Source of the DNA: Sabethes cyaneus | Taxonomy: Eukaryota; Arthropoda; Insecta; Diptera; Culicidae | NCBI RefSeq assembly: GCF_943734655.1 | Contig: NC_071354.1 | Coordinates: 48,437,044 to 48,501,043 of the forward strand | Direction of reading: 5' to 3' | Length of the DNA: 64,000 bases | Shown: positions 55,597 through 64,000 of the stretch, piece by piece | Layout: each line of letters begins with the position of its first letter | Position numbering within the stretch: position 1 is the first letter of the stretch | Made by a program: the position numbers and the translations under genes | The notes under the pieces: model-generated | What the model saw: the letters and a program-made list of their open reading frames with translations, nothing else | What the model was told of the DNA's origin: nothing | Databases searched by the model: none

Positions 55597-56429
55597 TCCC
55601 TGTCCCTGTCTCTGCCCCTGTCCCAGTCCCAGTCCCAGTCCCAGTCCCAGTCCCAGTCCCAGTCCCAGTCCCAGTCCCAGTCCCAGTCCCAGTCCCAGTC
55701 CCAGTCCCAGTCCCAGTCCCAGTCCCAGTCCCAGTCCCAGTCCCAGTCCCAGTCCCAGTCCCAGTCCCAGTCCCAGTCCCAGTCCCAGTCCCAGTCCCAG
55801 TCCCAGTCCCAGTCCCAGTCCCAGTCCCAGTCCCAGTCCCAGTCCCAGTCCCAGTCCCAGTCCCAGTCCCAGTCCCAGTCCCAGTCCCAGTCCCAGTCCC
55901 AGTCCCAGTCCCAGTCCCAGTCCCAGTCCCAGTCCCAGTCCCAGTCCCAGTCCCAGTCCCAGTCCCAGTCCCAGTCCCAGTCCCAGTCCCAGTCCCAGTC
56001 CCAGTCCCAGTCCCAGTCCCAGTCCCAGTCCCAGTCCCAGTCCCAGTCCCAGTCCCAGTCCCAGTCCCAGTCCCAGTCCCAGTCCCAGTCCCAGTCCCAG
56101 TCCCAGTCCCAGTCCCAGTCCCAGTCCCAGTCCCAGTCCCAGTCCCAGTCCCAGTCCCAGTCCCAGTCCCAGTCCCAGTCCCAGTCCCAGTCCCAGTCCC
56201 AGTCCCAGTCCCAGTCCCAGTCCCAGTCCCAGTCCCAGTCCCAGTCCCAGTCCCAGTCCCAGTCCCAGTCCCAGTCCCAGTCCCAGTCCCAGTCCCAGTC
56301 CCAGTCCCAGTCCCAGTCCCAGTCCCAGTTCCAGTTCCAGTCCCAGTCCCAGTCCCAGTCCCAGTCCCAGTCCCAGTCCCAGTCCCAGTCCCAGTCCCAG
56401 TCCCAGTCCCAGTCCCAGTCCCTGTCCCA

Positions 56430-56461
<32 letters not shown>

Positions 56462-56468
56462 TCCTGTT
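55597..56468. repeat. (TCCCAG)n hexanucleotide array, about 800 bp of near-pure units with TCCCTG edges
   Basis: From 55621 to about 56420 the plus strand is TCCCAG repeated about 133 times, with only two TTCCAG variants (56327-56338). Both edges switch to TCCCTG units (55597-55620 and 56421-56468). Farther left (55440-55596) is a decayed hexamer landscape (CATTTTTATTTTCATTC-like). The 320-codon minus-strand frames of Thr-Gly and Asp-Trp repeats are artefacts. Confidence 0.95.
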
Positions 56469-56469
56469 A

Positions 56470-59400
56470 AACACTTTCCGAAAATGAACATTAATCATAA
56501 GTTGAAACCAAAATCGGCCCATTTTTAAATTTCGAATTTTATGAAGTCGCTAATCTTATGACTTCATTTTTCTGCTATTTAAGATGAAAAACGATTACAA
56601 GTGAAGTATCTTAAACTGATTAACAATGGATCGAACACACGCATACTTAATATATGAGTATATTTGCGTATAGCAGACAAGGCTTGAAGATTTATTGTGT
56701 ACTTTCAAATAACACCGAAAAAACTTACTTTGTATCTTAATCCTAAGACAACACCTGATAAAATAAATTTCACTAGCATCATTTTATTTCGAAGATTAAC
56801 TCAACCAACCAGATACCGCCTAGCTCTTTCAGCTTGAAGTCGTTAACCGTTTCCAAAACCTCTCTCGGTCACCTGTCCTCTCGGTTCCAACCATTTTGTC
56901 GCCACCCACCACCGCCGCCGCACCGGTTTCAAATGCTAATGGAACCGAAATTACCGCCACCAGGTGCGACTCGGCGCGTTTGCTAATTTTACTAATTTAC
57001 CTTCCCGGTTGATCACATTTAGTCAGAGCAACGAAACCCCTGTTTCGGCTGGTTGTTCCCTTCCGATGTGAGTAGCGGCAGTCCACGGAGGAGTTTCGCG
57101 TCATTTTGCGTGTATTATGAAGACAAAAAAAAGACGGGTAGATAATAAAGAAGTAAAATCTTACGGGGGAAACAAGTGGCATAACCAACCAGCGTTACCG
57201 CAAGGGACAAAGCTCGATTACATTGGCCACGCTGGCTGCAAGAAAGGCACACAGGGCGTCAGGTGAGTGTTTCTTCTCATCATCAGTAGGAATAAATCCG
57301 TTCTCGGCTGAGGGTTGAAATTTGTTTCACTCGATAGCGTCCAACTAACTACTGGAGTTAGTTTATATACATTGAGCAAACTTTGGTTAAATCCTAAGTT
57401 TGTTGGAAATTGCTTTCAATTACAAGAACTTTACCTATTGCACTGATGTATTCCGCATATCAGTTGTACTTTTATTATCTTGAATAATAACTCTTAATAA
57501 AACAGCCTCCTTTTCATTGTAAATGTTACCTTATCTTCTGTACACTGTTAACAACACTGCATATAAAAAATACAGCAAACAATTTTCGACTAAATTCTAT
57601 CAATTTTTTGTGTTGAATGATTGTAAGTGTTCCAACCACAAAGTTAATGAGTAAAAAATTCAAAAATAAACTTAATTTAAATCAGTTTAATTTTTTTCAA
57701 ATCAAAGAAACTTAATATTCGAAGTATATTACAGGTAAACAATGAAAGTGCTGTGATGAGAATATGAAACAATTAACCATTAGTATTTCTGCTACGAAAA
57801 ATCCATTACCATCGATAAAATCAGCTACAGTTAAAAATCAAATCACTCTTCCCAAAGATAAGTCCTCTCACGTAGAACAAAAACCTATCTTTTACAAACG
57901 CGGAAAAGCATTTCTATACTTTGAGAAACACAAATTTTAAATTTATTTGCAACTCATTCCACCGCCCGCGCGCACTCACCAACCCGACATAGAGATACAG
58001 GACCAGAGAGAGAGCGAGAGTGAAGCCGAAAAGTTCCAACCCATCGCCGGAAAGGTCCACATTTACCCCGCGCAATTCCGAAACGAAAAAAAAAATCCTT
58101 CGGGGATGGAAAGGAAAACACCCTTACCCCGCGCTATAAATGAGAAAACCTCGGCCCGAACGTAACGGCATCGACAGCGGCGGAGACGACAACGACGACG
58201 ACGACGTAAAAAAAGTGAGGGGGTTACATTATGCAAATTTTTCCTCCTTCACCGCTGCTCCCTGCCCGACCACCGCCGACTGGCCACCACCTTACTCGAG
58301 GATGCTGCCCTCTAATATGATTTCATTTCAAATTTATAGCTTGTTTTGTGATTTTTCACCGGAGATAGCAATGAGTCTTCTACTTTCTGTTTTGCCGTTT
58401 TTCCTCCCTTCACTTGGGCTGAAGCCTTCGCAGATGGCGTTTTTTTAATTTCTTTCGCTTATTTTTCTCCACGCCACCGCCTTCTCCTATCCCACACCGC
58501 CCAACCGGCGTCCTCATCCTTTGGGTTTTTGGCCCAGTGGGAGGCTGTACGGTACTTCTAATTCTTTTTCCTCCTTTTTGCATTCTGGTTGAGTTTTAAA
58601 TGTTTTAGTGGAACTTCTTGCCCTTGGCTGTACCGCTGCTTGCTATTAGCAAGCACGAAAGAGAGCCCGTTGCCCGTTGTATACACGGAATTATTCTGGG
58701 AACGGCCGTTTAATGATAAGACATTTTCGTGGGGATTATATTACCGGCACAGATGAGACCCTCTCGCTGCCACTGGTGCTCGCTGGACTGTTGTGAGCGC
58801 AGTGGAATAAACCCAAATGGAAACGAAAACATCAACTGAACCAACGAAGCTGTAGTAGCGTTAAATTTAACCGATATTTATACAGTGCCAAATGGTCCTG
58901 TGGAAGCATCGTTTCTGCACCATTTATCGATAGGAACTAATAGAAATTCTGGACCTGGTGCAAGTGCGCCAATTTTTCGAAATTCCTTAAAATATTAAGG
59001 GTACTTAACATGGTGGTTTAATTCCTATTCATGGTTTCATAATCACCTATTAAAACTCATAGGTCAGATAGATAGACGGAATCGAGTAACTACCATTGTT
59101 TTCCTTTATAATCTCCTGCTCAAGAAACTAAAAAGTCATCCATCAATTGCAAAGGTAAAGGAGACGCATGGTTGCTCTCCCATTTCATGTTTGATTGCTC
59201 CCATTCCATGTTTAAAAAATCCTGTGAAAAGAACTGCTCAAAGTTAAAGTTCCCAATAGGTATCCAAAATAGTTTACATCATATGCTCGGATAACCTTTG
59301 TCTATCGTTGATATCTGTTTCAGTAGTTATGGCACAATGAGTACCATGAAGGTGATAAATCAGTTTTTAACACTAATTACATAAAAAATTAGAGTTACCC

Positions 59401-59480
59401 GATCAGATATAATTTTGATTATTGATAAATTGTTAATATTTGTCAGTTAGATGAAATATATCGAACTTCCTAACATATGT
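56470..59480. other. Spacer, AT-rich with GC-rich islands at 56860-57260 and 57950-58560
   Basis: No recognised domain in any frame. A GAC trinucleotide run lies at 58180-58204. The islands resemble promoter or exon surroundings; the only splice-bounded frame I can point to is at 57117-57262. Confidence 0.4.
57117..57262 (+). other. Candidate short coding exon ending at a consensus splice donor
   Basis: ATG at 57117 opens a frame of 48 full codons (begins MKTKKRRVDNK, later LDYIGHAGCKKGTQGV). It runs exactly into CAG followed by GTGAGT at 57260-57268; without splicing it stops three bases later. Composition is not obviously repetitive. No homology recognised and no acceptor located, so this may be chance. 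Confidence 0.18.
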
Positions 59481-59492
59481 ATATATGTATTT

Positions 59493-59590
59493 ATAAAAGA
59501 GGCTTATGTCTGTACCGAAAACCAGGTCTCTGACAGGACGTCATAAGAGGCTTATCGGTAACTAAAACAGGTCCCTGACAGGACCTCATG
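59493..59590. repeat. Two diverged tandem copies of a 48-bp unit
   Basis: AGAGGCTTATGTCTGTACCG, then CAGGTCTCTGACAGGACGTC, is followed by AGAGGCTTATCGGTAACTAA, then CAGGTCCCTGACAGGACCTC. Confidence 0.65.
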
Positions 59591-60029
59591 CTTTCGTAGC
59601 AATGGGTTGTATTCTCAGTCACCTCACTGCACAGTGGTCCAAACAACGAAATACGTGATCGTGTGATATTGCGCCGAAACGTGAACCTTTTGCGCATGCA
59701 GTGTTTTTAGGAACATTTCTTGGCTTAACAAGCCCCTTCTTGTGAGAGAAATCTTTGGGTTTAATTCCCTTAAAAGTGAGATACGAAATGTATTTTCTCG
59801 TATATTCGAGATACAGGTTTGGTACTTTCGGTAAAGTTGTAGTAAATATTAATACAAACAACTTTGTCAAAGACACTATACTTGTATGTCTTCATGGAAA
59901 TTATCTATGAAGCGTTATTCGTGGACAAACCCTTTAAAGCAGTTTTTAAACCCTGCCTTATTTTGGTTAATTTTTACGTGTTCATAGTGTTCTAGAAAGT
60001 TGTTTATCTTGTTAACTACAATTTAACAA

Positions 60030-60560
60030 GTTTACAAGTTAACAACAATTTTTTCGCCCATTTCCGATTCGAAAATTACTGTAGACTTAAAATTATTTGA
60101 CACAATTAATAAGAGAAAAGCTTCCAAATAACTAACTTATGCCCATTTTGTTCAATTCCTTCGATTGATGCCTTTTCAAAAGAACACACTCATAATGGGC
60201 TGGTACCGAATGGCCGAAACACAAAAGTCGAATCACGAATGGCCGAAATCCGAATGGCCTAATTTCAACAACAGTCACAAAAGGCCGAGTCATGAAAGAC
60301 CGAATTTTCTCAGAATGACTAAGTAAGCAGTACGTAATATACAATTAATTATGTTAAATAAAGGTGTAGGTGAGATGATTCATCATCAAATGTTGTTTTG
60401 GAAAAATGTGGAAGGAGAGAGCAATGCAAAATTGAACAAAATAAACTTAAGTTAGTTATTTGGAAGCTTTCCTCTTATTAATTGCGTTAAATAATTTTCA
60501 GTCTACATTCATTTTCGAATAGGATATAGTCAAAAAAATTGTTGTTAACTTAACTTGTTA
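60030..60560. repeat. Fold-back element with about 135-bp arms
   Basis: 60030-60165 and the reverse complement of 60428-60560 agree at most positions (AAGTTAACAACAATTTTTT, TTAATAAGAG(A/G)AAAGCTTCC, AAATAACTAACTTA). The loop carries several ACGAATGGCCGAA-type motifs. Possibly the outer ends reach 59950 and 60650. Non-coding. Confidence 0.7.
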
Positions 60561-60844
60561 GAAAGCGATTGTCAACGTGAACAAAATGGCGTTTATTGCA
60601 TCCGAACTACAGTTGAATTGTTCTGTAAACATGACTAAGATGGATTTTTAACTATAACTTTTTAGGATACAAACAGATACAGTCAATTGACACTTGCTTT
60701 TACAGGTTGCTTGTTGTACTTTTAAGTAGGAGGTTCTTGATCTGCCACCATTTGCCACCTTGGGAAACTTGGGAAATATTTAAGCTCAAAAAAGTACTAT
60801 TTTTCACCAAAAAGCTCAAAATCTCCGAAAATTTAAAAAATACT

Positions 60845-61756
60845 GGTCGACTGGACTGGTCAATTAGATTGCTCGATTTAATTGCTCGACTGGACTGCTT
60901 AACTGAACTGCTCGACTGAACTGTTCGATTCAACTACTCAACTCAACTGTTTGATTGGACAGATCGACTTGACTGCTTTACTGAACAGCTCGATTCAACT
61001 GCTCGAGTGGACTACTCGACTTAACTACTCGATTCCACTGCTAACCACATTTGCTCGACTTACTACTCGACCAAACTGCTCTACTTAACTGCACGATTGA
61101 ACTGCTCGACTGGACTGTTCGATTCGGCCGCTCGATTGGACTGCTGGACTGGACAGCATGATTCATCTGCTCGACTCAACTGTTCGATTCGACACTCGAC
61201 TCAACTGCTCGATTCAACTGCTTGATTCCACTGCTCAACTGGACTACTCGACTCAACTGCTCGATTCGACTGCTCGAATAAACTGCTTGACTCAACTACT
61301 CGATTGGACTATTCGAATCGGCTGCTCGACTCAACTGCTCAATCAGATTGCTCGATTCCACTGCTCGACTACACTACTCAATTTGATTGTTCGACTCAAC
61401 TGACAGCTTAATTCAATAGCTCGACTAGACTGCTCGACTTAGCCACTCAACCGGACTGCTCGACTGAACCGCTTGACCCAACTGCTTGACTAAACTGTTC
61501 GATTCGAGTGCTCGACTGGACTGCCCGATTAAACTGCTCAACTCGACTGCTTGGTTCAACTGCCCAACTTGACTGCTCGACTCAACTGCTCGGCTGGACT
61601 GCTTGACTGTACAGCTTGGTTTAACTGCTCGATTTGACTTTTAGACTCAATTGCTTGACTTCTGTTTGAATCGACAGCTCGACTTAACTGCTCGATTCAA
61701 CTGCTCGACTGGACAACTCGACTCGACTGCTCGACTCAGCTGCTCAACTGGACTAC
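60845..61756. repeat. 13-bp minisatellite, left part (about 70 units)
   Basis: Units of TGCTCGACTNAAC with variants (TGCTCGATTCAAC, TGCTCGACTGGAC, TACTCGACTCAAC) repeat strictly every 13 bases. Because 13 is not a multiple of three, open frames here are incidental. The array is cut at 61756 by a LINE and resumes at 63139. Confidence 0.9.
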
Positions 61757-63138
61757 TTTTTTTTTTTTTATGTCATTTTATTTGTCTGTGTTAAAATTAT
61801 TTACATGGTGCATAAGTTTCAATTGTAATATGAAAATCTAGTTCATTTATATTTATTGTTCCCTGATTTAAATTTAAGAAACTTATGTAACTGATAATCA
61901 TCATTAGTAGTATATTGCGGCTGTTTGTCCTTATGTGCTGGAAGGTTGGCTGCATAATCTCTGCGAATTCGATTCTTCGCCATCCGTTGAAGATTGGAGC
62001 ACTCCTTTGCCGGAAGTATGCCCAGGCTGCTGCAACGCGCGGACATTCAGCATATTTATGTTCAATTCGACTATCGACCCACAGTGCAGACAGTTGTTGT
62101 TATCTGCTCTACCGATGATGTGCATTAGTTGTCTGTGTTCAGTTTTTCTGTTGATTAGCAGAAACAGGCCGCTACGGGCGACAGAATTGATTTTTTTCGA
62201 CGAGATATTTCTCCATATTTTTGGCCAGTTTGCTGTGGGATCATTTCGCTCTACTTTGGGGATCTCTGTTTGATTCACAAAGAAGCGGTGGATTTGATCA
62301 GCTGTTGGGTTTTGCTGGATTTCAACCGGCAAGCGACTGTAGTTCTGGATAACTACTTTCAGGCATGGGCAGTCACCAGGTGGATTTGATCTGCTGTCCT
62401 CGTAGAAAGATTGGTAAAACGGAGTACTATCAATTTCTTGGAGGTGTCTATTAATCAGCAGGGATTTGCATTTGAGTGCTGGAAGCTGGAGCTTTAATCC
62501 ACCCTTCTCCCAGTTGCGCGCCAATTGCTGCATCGGTACACGGGCTGGTAAACCCCGCCAGAGGAAGGTGCCCATTGTTGCTGTCAGTTTACCTACATGT
62601 ACAGTGTAAGGAGATAATATTGCAGACACATACCAGATTTTTGAAGTGATGAACGTGTTTAGCAGGATCACTTTCTGATGCAGCGTCAATGTGCGCATAG
62701 AGTGGAGAAAAACTTGTTGTGCAAACTTGCTTACTAGCGAATCCCAATTTAGCGTTGTCATAAGCCGAATGGAATTGGTATATAAAACGCCAAGAATTTT
62801 TATTTGGTTTTCTGTCCTCAACCAAGGTATAAGCAATGGCATGCCTTCGATGTATCCAACATCAATGGCAACTGTTTTCCGCATGTTTAATTTCGCACCG
62901 GACACCCCTTCGAAATTCATAAAAAGTTGTCGCATTGCATCAGCTGTTCGAATAGAAGTGCACACAACACTGATGTCATCTGCGTAAGCGACGAGTAGAT
63001 CATCCCCACAAACACGCTCTAGCCTGTTTAGTAGCGGGTGAAGATAGAGCACGAAAAGATGCATCGATATAGGGTCTCCCTGTCTAACCGAACGTTGGAT
63101 CGGAAAGAAGGGTGAGAGATGTCCATTCACAAGAAGGC
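61757..63138 (-). mobile_element. 5'-truncated LINE (L1/Tx1-like RT), poly(A), inserted into the 13-bp minisatellite
   Basis: A 1.38-kb minus-strand insertion begins abruptly in mid-RT at 63138 and ends in 13 T (61757-61769), the poly(A) tail. Minisatellite adjoins both ends. The flanks share ACTAC, possibly the target duplication, but the array itself contains that word. The copy is relatively young: a frame of 399 codons remains open. Confidence 0.85.
61931..63130 (-). pseudogene. LINE reverse transcriptase, C-terminal half (clade uncertain, L1/Tx1-like)
   Basis: The frame lacks a native start and enters at the RT block SVRQGDPISMHLFVLYLHPL. It continues through DDLLVAYADDISVVC (catalytic YADD, about 63000-62960), SGAKLNMRKT (about 62890), IKILGVLY and LTLHQKVILLNTFITSKIWY, then FLWRGLPARVP, RNWEKGGLKLQLPALKCKSL and ENISS-like WRNISSKKINSVARSG. 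The C-terminal cysteine motif CLHCGS follows (about 62095). Soon after, near 62060, a frameshift diverts it; the remaining 3' part (ECSNLQRMAKN region) lies in another frame to about 61850. The order RQGDP, YADD, SGAKLN, LGV, CLHC suits L1/Tx1-type LINEs, but other clades are possible. Without N-terminal RT and endonuclease it is inert. Confidence 0.75.
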
Positions 63139-63600
63139 ACTACTCGAATCAACTGCTCGAATAAACTGTTCGACTGGACCACTCGACTCAACTGCTCGAT
63201 TCAACTGCTCGAATGAACTGCTCGACTCAACTGTTCGACTTAACCGCTTGACCCGACTGCTTGACTAAACCATTCGGTTCGACTGCTCGACTTAAGTACT
63301 CGACTAGACTACTTGATCCAACTGCTCGACTGTACTACTCGACTTAACTGCTCGACTGGACTGCTCGATTTGACTGCTCGACTTGAATGCTCGACTCGAA
63401 CACTCGATTCAACTGCTCGACCAGCAGTCCGGTCGAAGACTGAACAGCTTGATTTAACTGCTCGACTAAACTGCTCGATTGGACTGCTCGTTTGGCTGCT
63501 CGATTTGACTGTTCGACTTGACTGTTCGACTCGACTGCTCGACCCAACTGCTTAACTCGATTGCTTGATTCGTCTGCTCAATTCGATTGCTTGTCGTGAT
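63139..63600. repeat. 13-bp minisatellite, right part (about 35 units)
   Basis: Same 13-base periodicity and variants as 60845-61756 (TGCTCGACTGGAC, TGCTCGATTTGAC). One disturbed unit lies near 63420-63435. Together the two parts were one array of about 105 units before the LINE insertion. Confidence 0.9.
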
Positions 63601-63607
63601 ATCACAT

Positions 63608-63831
63608 GGCCGGTGTTAAATCAGACCGGACCAAGTCGCAAAATTTTAAAAAATGAGTTAATGATAGCAAACGATCAAGAATTTTTTAGGCAATATTTTA
63701 CTCTAATCAGACTACACAAATGTTGTAAACAACCAGAGTTAGAAGATGATTTCAAATACAGCAAACTTTGAATGCGTTTTTCTCGAAGTCAGAATTTTGC
63801 CACTCGGTTCTGTCTGACTTAACACCGACCG
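63608..63831. repeat. About 224-bp non-autonomous TIR element
   Basis: GGCCGGTGTTAAATCAGACC (63608 on) pairs with the reverse complement of TCTGTCTGACTTAACACCGA (to about 63829). The next bases (AAGTCGCAAAATTTT and AGTGGCAAAATTCT) also match, giving arms of about 42 bp. It abuts the minisatellite. Target duplication not identified. Beyond it to 64000 I see only AT-rich sequence. Confidence 0.6.
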
Positions 63832-64000
63832 TATGAGTCGGTTTGCGGCAGACAATAGACGGTTCAGAGCCATATTGCCCGCCTATAGAATCAGTACAGT
63901 GAAGATAATATTTTTATTTAGTTAAATATTAAATCCAATACGACCATAAAAACTATTTGTTTCAGTTTCAATATGACTCTTTTATAAACAACATCTTAGA

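Noticed and set aside
55597..56468. Hexamer array as a telomere
   Set aside because: The unit does not match the TTAGG-type telomere, dipterans lack short telomerase repeats, and ordinary sequence continues on both sides.
55529..56522. Two 320-codon minus-strand frames of Thr-Gly and Asp-Trp dipeptides
   Set aside because: They are translations of the TCCCAG hexamer array. Every frame of a pure hexamer without stops is open, and the flanks give no domain.

Overview
This is a gene-poor, repeat-dense stretch of a eukaryotic, dipteran nuclear genome. A mosquito, most likely Anopheles, is the best fit. That is an inference from the mobile elements: RTE-clade LINEs with TAAG tails, R1-clade and CR1/Jockey-group LINEs, mariner-type transposases with MDDETYVK and QQDSAPSH motifs, and a short tRNA-type SINE. 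AT-rich spacers and one small Kazal-inhibitor gene with a eukaryotic TATA box and AATAAA agree with this. I see no bacterial operons, CRISPR array or rRNA.

Layout. 1-3510: an R1-type LINE on the minus strand, broken by a frameshift, a lost endonuclease region, a 900-bp hAT-type element with perfect 8-bp target duplications, and a SINE. 3.6-7.7 kb: one SINE, then unassigned spacer. 7737-11132: a full-span RTE LINE with a target duplication and a TAAG tail, broken inside its reverse transcriptase. 11.2-24.1 kb: SINE copies, fold-back elements, small LINE and mariner scraps, a tandem repeat, and two members of a low-complexity family (18.2-19.4 and 22.6-23.5 kb). 24-28 kb: GC-richer spacer with a pure pentamer array and a candidate 5' exon. 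28.2-38.6 kb: DNA transposons with terminal inverted repeats, a LINE copy with an inverted 5' part, and CR1-type scraps. 39651-40397: the only convincing intact host gene, a secreted three-domain Kazal inhibitor. 40.4-43.7 kb: spacer. 43.7-44.4 kb: an RTE fragment. 44.5-49.1 kb: a head-to-tail composite of a satellite-like element with hAT-like ends. 49.1-52 kb: spacer. 52-55.1 kb: mariner, RTE and CR1/Jockey fragments side by side. 55.6-56.5 kb: a very pure TCCCAG hexamer array. 56.5-60 kb: spacer with one candidate exon. 60.0-63.6 kb: a fold-back element, then a 13-bp minisatellite split by a 5'-truncated LINE. 63.6-63.83 kb: a small inverted-repeat element.

How the parts relate. Apart from the Kazal gene, nothing reads as a host pathway. 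The window is mainly a record of nested insertions, several datable relative to each other through target duplications. The most unusual structure is the 44.5-49.1 kb composite. At least three copies of one terminal module lie in one orientation, each joined to a degenerate minisatellite (core GAAATTGGACTT), with strand-asymmetric purine/pyrimidine blocks. Related blocks recur at 18.2-19.4 and 22.6-23.5 kb. All family assignments rest on reading motifs by eye; no search was run.
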